From Myoxocephalus aenaeus (taxonomy: Eukaryota > Chordata > Actinopteri > Perciformes > Cottidae), in contig JBAMJR010000090.1 of the NCBI GenBank assembly GCA_038501785.1, positions 1,199,001 through 1,263,000 on the forward strand: DNA of 64,000 nucleotides, in the 5' to 3' direction. Made by a program: the position numbers and the translations under genes. Positions 37,165 to 48,026 of the stretch are shown piece by piece; within the stretch, counting starts at the first letter, position 1, and every line of letters begins with the position of its first letter. A model generated the notes under the pieces. It worked only from the letters and a program-made list of their open reading frames with translations. It searched no databases and was not told where the DNA came from.

Positions 37165-38936
37165 TTTTAACACTTTATTTTTTTTCCTTTTCACTGCGAA
37201 CAGAAAAATATATATACAGAAATGAAAAACAAACAATAATAACTACGACAAAAAAGGGTCTGGTTTGCTCTGTCCTCTCAAAAACATGACAAGTCCTCTT
37301 GTTCTCTATTGTTGACGATGTACAGAAAAAGTGTTGACGTGTAAACATCGTCCATTTCTCCCACTTTCCACGACATTGCTACTCTTGAGCTCTTATTCTG
37401 TGGGTTAACAGTTCCATCTCATATATTTCACTCATAGCCCAGAATTTTGACAATAACCATATGGACCTTTCCCCAGAACTGTACAATTTCCGGACATAGC
37501 CAAAATACATGGGAGTGATTTACATTTACTGCCCCACATTTCCTCCAGCATGGTTGATCAATAGATAGACATTTGTTTGTAATTTGGGGAGTAATAAAGA
37601 ATCTAATTATATTTTTCCAACAGTGTTCTCTCCAAGTTCGCGCAGATGTTGAGGAATGTATTCAACCATTCATCCTCTGTAATATTCACACCAAGTTCCT
37701 GTTCCCATTTCAGTTTTACATAAAATGTTGTATTTCCTAATATTTCCATCAGATTTTGATATACGGTTGATATGTTTCTATATTTCTTTGAGTTGTAAGC
37801 TCCTATTATGGTTCTAATTATCCCATTTTTTCCCAAGTTAATTTTATGTTTTATTTCTCTGTCAAAAAAGTCCCTTAATTGTAGATATCTGAAGTGGTCC
37901 TGGTTATTAATGTGAGTATTTGTCTTTCAGCTCCTGGAAACTTACAACACTTCCATCTTTTATTGCTGTTATTCCATATGGGATCCATTATTTAAACCTC
38001 TGATCGAGAGTACCTGGAATAAAATGTCTATCATAGGCTATCCATCGTAGAAGCTTGAGTTCCGTAACAATTTGAACCACATCTCTAATGTAAATCGAGT
38101 GACAGCATCCATCTGTTCAAACAAATCGTTTGCTATATTTCTGTCTCCAATAAGGCTTTGAATTTCCCTTCCTTCTACGTATCGTTCTAGGTTTTCCCAT
38201 TTTGCTTCATATTCGTTGGTACACAAATAGATTACTGGTCTAATTTGAGCTGCATAGAACTATGCCCTAAGGTTTGGTAGTGACAAGCCTCCTTTATTTT
38301 TCCCAATCTGTAATGTTTTATATTTGACTCTTGGCCTTTGGCCGTTCCATATAAACCTTGAAATAATTTTATCCCAGGCTCTGAATTGTTTCTCAGGGAT
38401 CTCAATTGGCAGTGATTGAAAGAAATAGAGGAGTCTTGGAAGTATGCTCATTTTTATAGTATCTCTCCGTGAACTGAAATCTAGTGGGAGAACAGCCCAG
38501 CTCTCCATATCACTCCTAATGTCCTGATCTACTTTAATATATACTGTAGATCCTCAGTACTTTTTGTTAAAGTTATCCCGAGATATGTCATTCTTTTAGA
38601 ACTCAATTTAAATTAAGAGTTTGTTGTATAGTTTCGGATGGTTTGTAGTTTAGTGCTAAAATCTCTGTTTTTAACAAATTCAATTTATATCCAGAGTAAA
38701 AGCCAAACGTCTCAAGTTGGTTGACTAAAATAGGCAGACATTTGTAGTAACAGATCACGTCATCTGCAAAAAGCCCAATAATGTGTTCTTCTTTTCCAAC
38801 CTTTTACCCCTTTAAGGTCTTTATTCTGCCTAATTGCTTGTGCCAGAGGCTCTATAAAAATTGCAAATAGAGTCGGTGAAAGACAACATCCCTGCCTGGT
38901 GGACCGATCTAGTGATATACTATCAGTCAGACTGCC
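37165..38936 (-). mobile_element. L1-type LINE, 5'-truncated ORF2 remnant
   Basis: Minus strand from 38936: RQGCCLSPTLFA-like box B, FADDVICYY active-site region (~38770), then SILPRLLYFFQSLPIEIPEK and FIWNGQRPRVKYKTLQ (38508-38260), and further C-terminal sequence to ~37603. Several stops and frameshifts break the frame. The 3' end at ~37165 is A-rich. Typical L1/Tx1 ORF2 C-terminus. Confidence 0.85.
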
Positions 38937-39192
38937 ATTTCAAAAATATTCTGTCATCACTGCCTGAAAATATAAAAGAAAGTGAATAATTAAAGTAAAA
39001 AATGACAATATACATGTATTTCTCTTTTATAAACTCAGTGCTTCTTTATTTATATTTCTGTGTTGGCATTTCTTCATATGCAATTTAACCAAACAAACCA
39101 CTCATTAGTGGTTGACATTTGTTAGTCTGTAATATTAGCTTAAACACAGCAAAAAAAGGTATACAGGTTTTACTTAATTAAGAAGATATTCT
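38937..39192 (+). repeat. Third copy of the V2R upstream spacer
   Basis: Matches the sequence right of the truncated exons (28640-28890, 54105-54355). Here no receptor exon precedes it and no exon 1 follows, because an L1 and a hAT MITE replace the flanks. Marks another lost receptor locus. Confidence 0.75.
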
Positions 39193-39790
39193 GGTAGCAC
39201 TTTATAATAAGTGCACATTATTTAGCATTAGTAAAGCATGAATAAACAATGAATCCATAATTTATAAAGCATTATTCCAACATGAATACTCATTAACTCA
39301 TTCATAAACACAAGTTATTAATGTTTCATTCTTGATTAATAAGCTTGGGTTTCATACTTTATAAATGATGGATTCCCCATTTGTTAATAACGTATTCAGG
39401 ACTTATAGATGATTAATAAGATAATTTGTAAAGTGTTAGTAAATGATAAAAACAATGCTGCAATTCATGATTAATTTAGGTAGTTACTACTCGTTAGTTC
39501 AGTAGTTACTATTCGTTAGTTAAGTCTTAGTCAAGCATGTTCTGTGAGCTAATCTAAAGTGTAGACTATTTATGCCTTACAAAGCATTAATCATGATTCA
39601 TTCAGTAGTTACTACTCATTGATACAGTACTACTCATTAGTTAAGTATGTTCTGTGACCTGATCTAATGTGAGGACATCTATTTATAAGCAGTGCCTCAA
39701 AGCTAGCAGAAGTCTCAAGTTATCTTCTCAACAGAAAAGGGAAATAGACACAACACGAGGTGATAAAGCACATTAATATGATGGTGCTGG
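39193..39790. mobile_element. hAT-type MITE, right end missing
   Basis: Starts GGTAGCACTTTATAATAAG inside the V2R spacer and follows the gene C copy with gaps. The inverted right arm was not found. Confidence 0.7.
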
Positions 39791-40440
39791 GGGGCCATGC
39801 CCGTCAGTGGCTCAAGTATTCCATAGTTTGTTGACACATAGCTACACATTATTGATTATGCTAGCTATGGCTAGCTCGTTAGCCTGCTAGCTAGTCAGCA
39901 AGCAAGCTTGTCACTGGACCAGAGACCGGCACGCGCCACCTCAGTTGTAAGTAGACAAATCCAGGTGATAGCGAGATACTCATAATCAATCATTTGTACC
40001 AGCAAACTGAGAAACATGCCACCACTCGTGCTACCTATGTGCATGGAAAACATCAACTGCCTGGCGCGAGTCACGGACTGGAGGTGACACGTCATCAACG
40101 TGGGACAGGGACACGTGTTTATGCTCTAGGAGGACCCGTCCCACGTTGATGACGTTTGATGAGTTTGAGTTAAAAACAGATTGAAGTCAGATTGAAGGCC
40201 CACACTGTTCACACTTTTTTTCCAAATGAAAGAGCTGCTGTACGTCACCTAATCTGATAGCGACGGTAAGCATATTGCATCACTTCCAGTTCCACAGTGT
40301 GTGTGTTGATAACGTACTTGTCTCAGCTCCAGCTAAACCGAGCTAATTGTGTGATATGCTCCAGTACAAGCGCCTGATTACCTGCTGTACATCTTTCACA
40401 TCTAAACACTCGACTCTCTTCTTCTTTTAGCGACTCACTG
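39791..40440. other. Unclassified block with a strong inverted repeat
   Basis: Contains CTAGCTAGC-type palindromes near 39880 and an 18-bp perfect inverted repeat (40089-40106 / 40138-40155). No coding motif. Confidence 0.4.
40089..40155. repeat. 18-bp perfect inverted repeat, 31-nt loop
   Basis: The arm ACGTCATCAACGTGGGAC at 40089-40106 is exactly complementary to 40138-40155. It would fold as a stable hairpin in RNA or single-stranded DNA. Confidence 0.9.
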
Positions 40441-40517
40441 CTTAAATCTAACTGTCCTATTTTCACTTTGTTTGTTCTGCTGATCGTTAGCTACCTTACT
40501 TAGCTTAGCAGCTAGCG

Positions 40518-41376
40518 ATGTCTTCCTCCTCTCCCTCTCCTGCTCTCTCTTGCTCAGCGTGTCATATGTATAGCTATTCCCCTGCCTTCTTTAAAGATAA
40601 CGGTACATGTAATAAGCGTAGTTGATTTGCTAGGTTGGAGGCAGGTCTCAGTGGGTTAGATGCACGGCTCCGCACCATTGAAGCTCAGACGTTAGCTACG
40701 TTAGCCTCCCATAGTCGGTGCGGACCAACTAGCTTTAGCTTCTGATAATGTTAACTGTTCCCCGGCAGCCCCCGAGCAGCTGAGGGACTGGGTGACTGTA
40801 CGAGGGAGGCAGAAGCCGGGATCTAAGCAGTCCTCTGGACTAACCTCTCTTCCTAACCTCTCACCACTCAGCGGCACTGAGAAACCAACCTTGGTGGTCG
40901 GGAGCTCAATTGTTAGAAACGTGAAGATCGCGAAACCAGGGACCACAGTCAAATGTATTTCTGGGGCCAGAGCGGGCGACGTTGAGTCCTATTTAAAACT
41001 GTTGGCTAAAGACAAACGTAAATACAGTAAGATTGTAATACACGTCGGCTTTAATGACTCCCGGCTTCGCCACTCGGAGGTCACTAAAATCAACGTGGAG
41101 TCGGTGTGTGCTTACGCCAAAACAATGGCGGACTCCGTAGTCTTCTCTGGCCCGCTCCCAAACACGGTGACTGATGAGATGTATAGCCGCATGTCAACTT
41201 TCCACCGTTGGTTGTCACGGTGGTGTCCAGCAAACAATGTGGGCTTCGTAGATAACTGGCGATCTTTCCGGGGAAACCCAGGTCTGATTAGGGGTGACGG
41301 CATTCATCCCACTTTGGATGGAGCGGATCTCCTTTCTGCAAATATGACCAAGTTTATTGGTCGACTTCGTGCATGA
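40518..41376 (+). pseudogene. LINE ORF1 with zinc finger and SGNH esterase domain
   Basis: The ATG at 40518 starts MSSSSPSPALSCSACHMYS, a Cys-rich finger (CSACH, GTCNK), interrupted by stops at ~40625 and ~40741. From 40792 the frame is open for 194 codons. An SGNH-hydrolase (esterase) fold can be read: LVVGSSIVRNV (nucleophile block), IHVGFNDSR (block with Asn) and DGIHPTLDG (Asp-x2-His). Such ORF1 esterases are known in CR1/L2 LINEs. Inactivated by the upstream stops. Confidence 0.8.
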
Positions 41377-41665
41377 CAGACCAGGAAGCAAAAGCAGAGT
41401 TGTAGTCTTACACCCTTTTCTGCATTCCCTACATTTTCTTTAGGGCAGCTGCCCACCTTTAACTCTATAGAGACTGTGTCTGTCCCACGGCCACTTAAAT
41501 TAATTAAATCAAAAGTAACCAAAAGAGAGTTATAGAAAATAACCTCATAAGGGTTAACACCACTATTGCAAAAGTGCAACACGATAGGAGAATTAAATGT
41601 GGACTCCTAAATATTAGATCTTTGTCTTCTAAATGTAGTGGGGAACGCGAACCAGAGAAGGGTTT

Positions 41666-43306
41666 TTGAACGCAGCCTTCGGGCTGGCTCCACCCCTAAT
41701 CAGTGCCACTATAAAAGGCACCTGTTGCAATGGCCTCATCCCCTCAGGAGTGGAGACTCAGATAAAGCTGTATGGGCAAATTATTGAGCAAGTGAGTGTT
41801 TTTAGGTTTCTAGGTGTGTGGTTCGATGAGAAACTAACATGGAGTGAGCAGATTCAGAGGATAGTTATGAAATGTAAAAATATTTTAAATGCCATGAGGT
41901 GTTTAACCGGGTCGGAGTGGGGAGCCAGCAGGCCTGCAATGAAAAATATTTATATTGCGCTGATGAGATCAGTTTTTGATTATGGGTGTGTAGTGTTTGG
42001 AACAGCGGCAAAGACGTCATTAAAAAAGTTGGAGGTGGTGCAATCCCAAGTTCTGAGACTCTGCTGTGGTGCTTTGAGAACAAGTCCTGTGTCTGCTCTT
42101 CAGGTGGAGGTGGGTGAGATGCCACTGCATTTGAGACGGAAGCAATTAATGTTGAGCTATTGGGCCAATCTCCAAGGGCATTCCGGGGACAAGCATCCAA
42201 CCACAAAGGTGCTCCTGCCATGTTGGGAAAGCGAAAGGGCCAAACGGGACTGCTTTGCGTGGAGTAGTGGACAATTTGCAAGGGATATGGGATTAAATCA
42301 GTTAGTATTCACTTCTACCGTATCGCTATCGGTAACACCACCTTGGCTATTTCCCTCAGTATCAGTTGATAATTTTTTTCTCATTTTGAGCAAAACCCAA
42401 GCACTTAAAAATATTGATAATATTGCAGGACTGGTGGAGGATAGGCTAAAGACAACATATCAAGCATTTACCCCAGCATACACGGATGGATCTAAAGATC
42501 CTAATACAGGTAGAACCGGTTTTGCTGTCACCATTCCATCCTTTCAGTATGAGGTCAAACGGAGAACATCAGACAATCTGTCAGTGTATACAGTGGAGAC
42601 ATTGGCCATTTTAACAGCACTGCAGTGGGTGGATGAGGTTCAGATAAGTAAGGTCATTATATGTTCGGATTCCAGTGCAACATTATTGTCATTACAATCA
42701 GTCACATCTCATAGCAGGCAGGATTTAATCAATGAAATATTCGAAACACTGTTCCGACTTAAGCATGTGGGTATTTTGGTAGCATTTATGTGGGTGCCGG
42801 CACATAGAGGGGTAAAGGGAAATGAAGCAGCAGATAAATTAGCAAAGCAAGCATTGGAATGTCAGAACAAGAAAGACATTTTATTCAGCAAAGCAGAAGC
42901 CAAATCAGTAATCAAAAGAAACATTATTAAGGAATGGCAGCACAGGTGGGATACAGGAGACACAGGAAGGCATCTTTATGCTATTCAGAAGGAAGTTGGC
43001 AAAGGGAGGACATCCAGAGGAAGCAATAAAGAAGAAAATATATTAACCAGACTGAGGATTGGACACACAAGGGTGAACAAAACAATGCAACTAATAGGTA
43101 AACACCCAACTGGATTATGTGAGCACTGCAATAGAGCAGAAACAGTAGAGCATGTCATTTGGCAGTGCCAGAAATTCAGAGTGGAGCGAGACAGGTTGAA
43201 GAGGAGGCTGGCAGTAGAGGAGGTACAGCCAAAGGATGCATTAACCTTGGGGGCAGGAAAGGTACTGCAGTATCTAAAAGAAACTGGATTGAGTGGAAGG
43301 ATTTAG
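41666..43306 (+). CDS. RT C-terminus plus RNase H ORF (546 codons, partly LTR-derived)
   Basis: The first ~27 codons come from the host LTR. The rest is LINE: RFLGVWFDEKLTWSEQI (RT thumb region), FDYGCVVFG, then RNase H with AYTDGSKDP (first Asp), VETLAILTALQW (Glu), IICSDSSATL (Asp) and WVPAHRGVKGNEAADKLAK (His, Asp). A CCHC-like tail CEHCNRAETVEHVIWQC follows. The RT palm with its active site is missing, so it cannot retrotranspose alone. The frame is undamaged, which points to a young insertion. Confidence 0.8.
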   Translation: MNAAFGLAPPLISATIKGTCCNGLIPSGVETQIKLYGQIIEQVSVFRFLGVWFDEKLTWSEQIQRIVMKCKNILNAMRCLTGSEWGASRPAMKNIYIALMRSVFDYGCVVFGTAAKTSLKKLEVVQSQVLRLCCGALRTSPVSALQVEVGEMPLHLRRKQLMLSYWANLQGHSGDKHPTTKVLLPCWESERAKRDCFAWSSGQFARDMGLNQLVFTSTVSLSVTPPWLFPSVSVDNFFLILSKTQALKNIDNIAGLVEDRLKTTYQAFTPAYTDGSKDPNTGRTGFAVTIPSFQYEVKRRTSDNLSVYTVETLAILTALQWVDEVQISKVIICSDSSATLLSLQSVTSHSRQDLINEIFETLFRLKHVGILVAFMWVPAHRGVKGNEAADKLAKQALECQNKKDILFSKAEAKSVIKRNIIKEWQHRWDTGDTGRHLYAIQKEVGKGRTSRGSNKEENILTRLRIGHTRVNKTMQLIGKHPTGLCEHCNRAETVEHVIWQCQKFRVERDRLKRRLAVEEVQPKDALTLGAGKVLQYLKETGLSGRI

Positions 43307-43486
43307 GGCACCGAAAGTGACATAGCTCCCTTGTTATTTATTTATTTTTTATTTTTATTTATTTTCTTTTTCTTTATGGTTGAGTGGGGAAAGGATAGAT
43401 ATATCTGGTTCACACTCCAATGCAGTAGGTGGCGGTAATGCACCGTTTTTTGGATGCCATCCGCCTAAAAACAAGAAGAAGAAGAA
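41746..43486 (+). mobile_element. Nimb/I-clade-like LINE, 5'-truncated
   Basis: A 14-bp duplication GGCCTCATCCCCTC (41732-41745, 43487-43500) brackets it. It holds the end of the reverse-transcriptase ORF with an RNase H domain, a 3' UTR with GTAGGTGGCGGTAATGCACC, and a (GAA)n tail. The RNase H after RT, the UTR motif and the tail fit fish Nimb elements of the I group. Confidence 0.85.
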
Positions 43487-44010
43487 GGCCTCATCCCCTC
43501 TTGGTCCTGTGGTGGCTTGCGGTTCACCTGCTGCTGTTTTGCTTTGCTCTGTTTTGTTTGGCTTGAGATTGTTTTGCTTCCTCCATTTTGTCTGTTTTGT
43601 CTTGCTTTAGATTGTTTTGCTTCATCCATTTTATCTGTTTTGTTAAGTTTGTTTTGCTGTTCTGTTTTTGCATGGTTTGCTGTGATTTGATTTAGCATGT
43701 TTTGGCTTTTACTGTAGAATATATATATTCTTTTAATTCTTGCAATAAACTTCTGGTTAATTTGATAAAACACGTCTCTGGCCCAATATCAGTCATGAAT
43801 CTGTGTGTCCTTAACGAATCCTAAAAACTGACTCTTAGGGTTGTTAAACTGATATTTCTTGGGGTGCAAGTCCCCAAGTGGCGTTGTTGGTTCCCTTTCA
43901 TTCCCCCTTCCCCTAAGACCCCGTCACATAAAGCTGTATTAGTAAATGAATTAATATCTGACAATCATATTGATGTGTTCTGTCTTACGGAAACCTGGCT
44001 GAAGCATGAG

Positions 44011-44703
44011 TGTTGCGTCAAAACAAGTTTGAGCATGCTGAAACAAGGAGCATCTGGGAACTCCAGGCCTGAAGGGGGCAGAACCCAAATGAACCCAAAC
44101 AAAGTGGAACCCAAAATACAATCCATGTTTCTGGAGGGACCAAATTCACCAGCGCACGCCTCAATAAGCATGGGTATAAAATGTTTGGTGTTAGCTTAGC
44201 TGCCCTCTTTGCTCTTCTCCACAACGCAGCTCGTGTTCAACCACAGACGCAACTGGTATGGATTCTATTCATTTTAAATATTGTTTGAGGCAATCGTTTG
44301 TTTGCTATTTTCAGTTGATTTTGATATTTGAACTTGAAGGAAAAGTAGGAGTTAATGGCATGTATGCAATGGAAATACTAGCAAATGGCAATTTCATCTG
44401 ATCTTTGAATTTGATTTGCCTGTGCAATTGCTTTATTTGGTAAAAAATGTATAGTTTAATGTTAAATTATTATTGTTTAAAGCCATTCTGATGTAGAATT
44501 TAACCTACTCCTTTTGTTTGTGTTCAAGGTTATCAACCTATTCCGATTCCTATTCCTACTGTTTCAACAACCAAATCCATCTCAAAAGGAAAATAAAAAC
44601 ACCAGAACGGAACCGAGTTGTCCCTTTGTACTGTTTGGGTTGAACAAGCCGTTTTCAAGTTTGGGCTGAGCTGAATGAACTTTAACACCAGGATAACTTG
44701 ACA
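44011..44703 (+). mobile_element. Solo LTR (693 bp)
   Basis: TGTTGCG..TTGACA between perfect 5-bp duplications ATGAG (44006-44010, 44704-44708). TATAAAA at ~44175 and AATAAAAAC at ~44588. Removing it joins the LINE ORF2 codons in frame (WLKHE-EYVSLNE). Confidence 0.88.
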
Positions 44704-44817
44704 ATGAGGAATATGTCAGCCTAAATGAATCTACTCCAAGTCATGTTAATATGCACATTCCTTGAGGCACCGGCCGAGGAGGTGGAGTAGCTGCCATCTT
44801 TGACTCAGGTCTGTTAA

Positions 44818-46325
44818 CCCTTCGAGATTTTCGAGCGCGGATCCGCGCTATACCATACTGACGTTTTGAAAATATTAACTCCATCCCGATAATTCTGCAC
44901 AGAAATATGGTTCAACGTCTCCAAGATTTAGTTAAACTTCCGCTTCATCTGCCTTGTGTCCGCAAGATCATACGAGATTCACACAGCAAGCTAGAGCATT
45001 TTACACACCCGACGTGTCATATGATGCGTACACAGCTTCACTGGGGGAGAGAGAGAAAAAGAGCAGGCAGGCAGGCCGAGCAAAGCTATACTGGAGAAGG
45101 CGCAGCTTCAACCATAAATAGAGCCTGAAAGAGTCGATCCCTGAGATGAACAGGACAACGCCAAGCAAAGGGATCCATTGGAAGATGGGTAAGTGTATGT
45201 ACTGAACTTTGCAATAGCATATTTACGTTAGTAACGGGACCTGTAGCCAGATAGAGCTGCTGCTAACACGAAGCTAACGGTAGCGAGCTAACGATCGCTA
45301 ACGATCGCTAACGATCGCTAACGGGGTTATATATGTCTACAGGCTGACTATAAGACTGAATGGTGGGTGTTCAAATATTGTCACGATCCCCGTTAACTTT
45401 CGTTCAGTGAACGTAGTACGCTTAGTAGTGTTATAGCTCTGTTAATTGTTACTGCCGTATTGTTTACCTCACGTTAGCTCCTAACACGGAGCGAGCGAGC
45501 TAACGATCGCTAACGGGGTTATATATGGCTACAGGGTGGATAAAAAACTGAACGGTGGGTATTCATATATTGTCACGATCCCCGTTAACTTTCTTTCAGT
45601 GAACGTAGTATACATAGTAGTGTGGGATCTCTGTTATGTGTTTGTGAGACTGAAATGACCGTGTTGTTAGGTTAGCTGCGCGCTAACCGGAAGTAGCGGT
45701 ACAGTAGCTAAATGGGTACAGGCTGGTAATGAGACTGAACGGGGCGTAATCAAATATGGTCACTATCCTGTTACTTTCTTTCAGTGAACTTGTACTAACT
45801 ATTAGTAATGTATTTTACAGAGAGGATTTGCAGCTGCCAGGGTCCAGAGGACGACATGCAGCATCGCTTTAGCAGCCTCCAGTCCGTCTCTGCCAGATAA
45901 TCACTGCAGGCCACAATGCCAGCCACAGCTCATCATCTCACCATATAATAATAAATTAGATTTTAGACATTTATTTACATATTTCTACCTTTTTTTTTAA
46001 TTCATATATTTCACTGCTTTTGTGAACCTAAGATCTTTGGTAAACTAATTTCAAGCACCAAAACAGTTCGACCTCCTGAGTAAAGCTATGTTTTCACAAG
46101 AGATATGAAGAATTTCCAAAATCTAGATTACATTTTTCAGCTTTAGAGTAATATTTCTCTTTACACTTTTGCCTTATGACAATGGTGCCTCATTATATAG
46201 AGAGCTGAGATTGTTCTGCAATTTTAGATGGAAAACACATGGGTATCTATCATATGAAAGTGACTTTAAAAAGGGAATTTAAGAAATTATGTAAAATCAA
46301 GAAAATGACCCCCGATTCCAGAGGG
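44818..46325 (+). mobile_element. piggyBac-type MITE (1.5 kb)
   Basis: Between TTAA copies (44814-44817, 46326-46329), with ends CCCTTCGAG and CCAGAGGG. It shares the exon-intron junction GGAAGATGGGTAAGTG (~45180), the acceptor TTTTACAGAGAGGA (~45815) and the whole 3' tail with the derivative at 18714. Coding capacity is nearly gone. The interior has tandem CTAACGATCG repeats (45285-45320). Confidence 0.88.
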
Positions 46326-47122
46326 TTAATGGATCCTAAACCTGGATTGAACAGCAACTTATTTGAAAGCCTTGTTCTTAGTCTTTCACATCCAACCTGG
46401 AAAACAGTACAACCGATTCTGTTTGTTGTGGTGTACCGGGCACCAGGTACATATTCAGAATTTATGTCAAGTTTGGTCCTTAAGACTGATAAGGTTATTA
46501 TTGTAGGGGATTTTAATATTCATGTGGATGTCAGCAATAATAGCCTTAGTGTTGCATTTAGCTCATTGTTGGATTCGATTGGCTTCTGTCAGAGATTACT
46601 GCTCTAACCACAACCTCGACCTTGTTCTTACATATGGTATTGACGTGGAGCATTTAGTAGTGTTTCCACAGAACCCTCTTATCAGACCATTGCCTTATAA
46701 CTTTCGAGTTTATACTACAGGATTGTACAGCATTAGGCAAGAGTTTTTACACCAGATGTCTAACTGACGGTGCTGTTGCTAGATTTAAGGAAGCGATTCC
46801 TTCTGTATTTGATTCATTACCATGTCTCAATATAACAGAACTCCTGTGCTAACTTTACTCCCTCCCAGATTGATCAGTTCGTCGATGGTGCTACTGGCTC
46901 ATTGAGAGTGACACTGGACTCGATAGCCCCTCTAAAAAAGAGGATCATTAAGCAAAGGAGGCTCGCTCCATGGTATAACCCTCAGACCCGCATATTGAAG
47001 CAAGCATCATGGAAGCTTGAGGGCATATGGCGTTCCAACGGTCTGGAGGAGTCCCAGTTGGTTTGGCGGGATAGTCTGAGAACATATAAGAAGGCCCTCC
47101 GTAATGCCAGAGGAGCCTACTA

Positions 47123-47429
47123 AATGGTAAATGGACCCGTACTTGTATAGCGCCTTTCTAGTCTTCCAACCACTCAAGGCGCTTTAACACTACATGACAT
47201 CATTCACCCATTCATACACTGATGATAGGAGCACCATGCAAGGAGCCACATCAGATTGTCAACCATTCATACACCGTAGACGCAGCTACGGGAGCAATTT
47301 AGGGTTAAGTGTCTTGCTCAAGGACACATCGACATGGGCTAGCGGAGCCGGGGATCGAACCGCCGATCCTCTGATTGAAGGATGACCCTGCTCACCACTG
47401 AGCCACAGTCACCCACACTCATCACTCAT
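47123..47429 (-). mobile_element. tRNA-derived SINE-like insertion
   Basis: On the minus strand the head carries an A-box-like TGGCTCAGTGGT (~47403) and a B-box GGTTCGATCCC (~47359). The other end is ..GCGCTATACAAGTA-like sequence ending CCATTTACCATTT. Flanked by TACTA (47118-47122, 47430-47434) inside the CR1/L2 ORF2, whose frame resumes after it. Confidence 0.65.
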
Positions 47430-47876
47430 TACTACTCATCACAAGAGAAAAACAAGAATAACCCTAGGTTTCTCTTTAGCACTGTGGCCAGGCTGGCTGA
47501 GAGTCATAGCTCGGTGGATCCGTGTATTCCTATAGACCTCAGTAGTAATGACTTCATGAATTTCTTCAATGGTAAGATTCTGGCTATTAGAGACAGGATT
47601 GGTGATCTCCTGCCCTCGACTACTGCTGGTCCATCCTCAGGTGGGATGGCCATGGAGGAGGCTGTGGGCCCTGTTGTGTGTCTGGATAGATTTTTGACAA
47701 TCAACCTCGACCAACTGTCTTCAATGGTTTCTACTTCTAAATCGTCTACCTGTCTCCTGGACCCTGTTCCGACTAAGCTGTTTAAGGAAGTTTTACCTTT
47801 AATTAGCACCTCTCTACTAATTAAACCTCTTAAGAAGCCCACTCTCGATCCAGAGGTGTTGGCTAACTACAGATTT

Positions 47877-48026
47877 GACAATTTCTTAAATTCACCTTTT
47901 TAAGCCACTTGCATATAAGATACATACCCATGTTTTACATCATAAATTGCAGAACAATCTCATCTATCTATATAATGAGGCACCATTGTCATAAGGCAAA
48001 AGTGTAAAGAGAAAAACGTTACAATA
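47877..48026 (-). mobile_element. piggyBac-derivative 3' fragment, inverted
   Basis: Reverse complement of the tail seen at 20555-20690 and 46150-46290 (GACAATGGTGCCTCATTATA and onward). Neither edge is a TTAA terminus, so it sits at a rearrangement join between the LINE and the gypsy element. Confidence 0.75.

Larger units (their letters stand above)
41634..43928 (+). mobile_element. Solo LTR (~0.54 kb) holding a Nimb-like LINE
   Basis: TGTAGTGG at 41634 and ..GTCACA at 43928, with 4-bp TAAA duplications (41630-41633, 43929-43932) inside LINE ORF2. TATAAAAG at ~41711 and AATAAA at ~43744 fit promoter and polyadenylation positions. 41746-43486 is a later insertion. A 4-bp duplication suggests an ERV-type integrase. 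Confidence 0.75.
40441..47876 (+). mobile_element. CR1/L2-like LINE broken up by nested insertions
   Basis: Old LINE with a 5' region from ~40440, ORF1 (40518-41376) and pieces of ORF2. The ORF2 pieces are 41590-41633 (GLLNIRSLSSK), 43933-44010 (LVNELISDNHIDVFCLTETW), 44704-44817 (EYVSLNESTPSHVN), 46326-47122 (FESLVLSLSHPTW, VIIVGDFNIHVDV) and 47430-47876 (NPRFLFSTVARL, DPVPTKLFKEVLP). Coding sequence is continuous across each insertion when the inserts and one target-site copy are ignored. It ends before the reverse transcriptase, against a piggyBac fragment. Confidence 0.85.

Noticed and set aside
43465..43773. Lys/Gln-rich minus-strand frame
   Set aside because: Low-complexity T/G-rich LTR sequence read backwards.
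47359..47405. A tRNA gene
   Set aside because: A- and B-box-like motifs exist, but no cloverleaf with acceptor pairing could be drawn; better explained as a SINE head.
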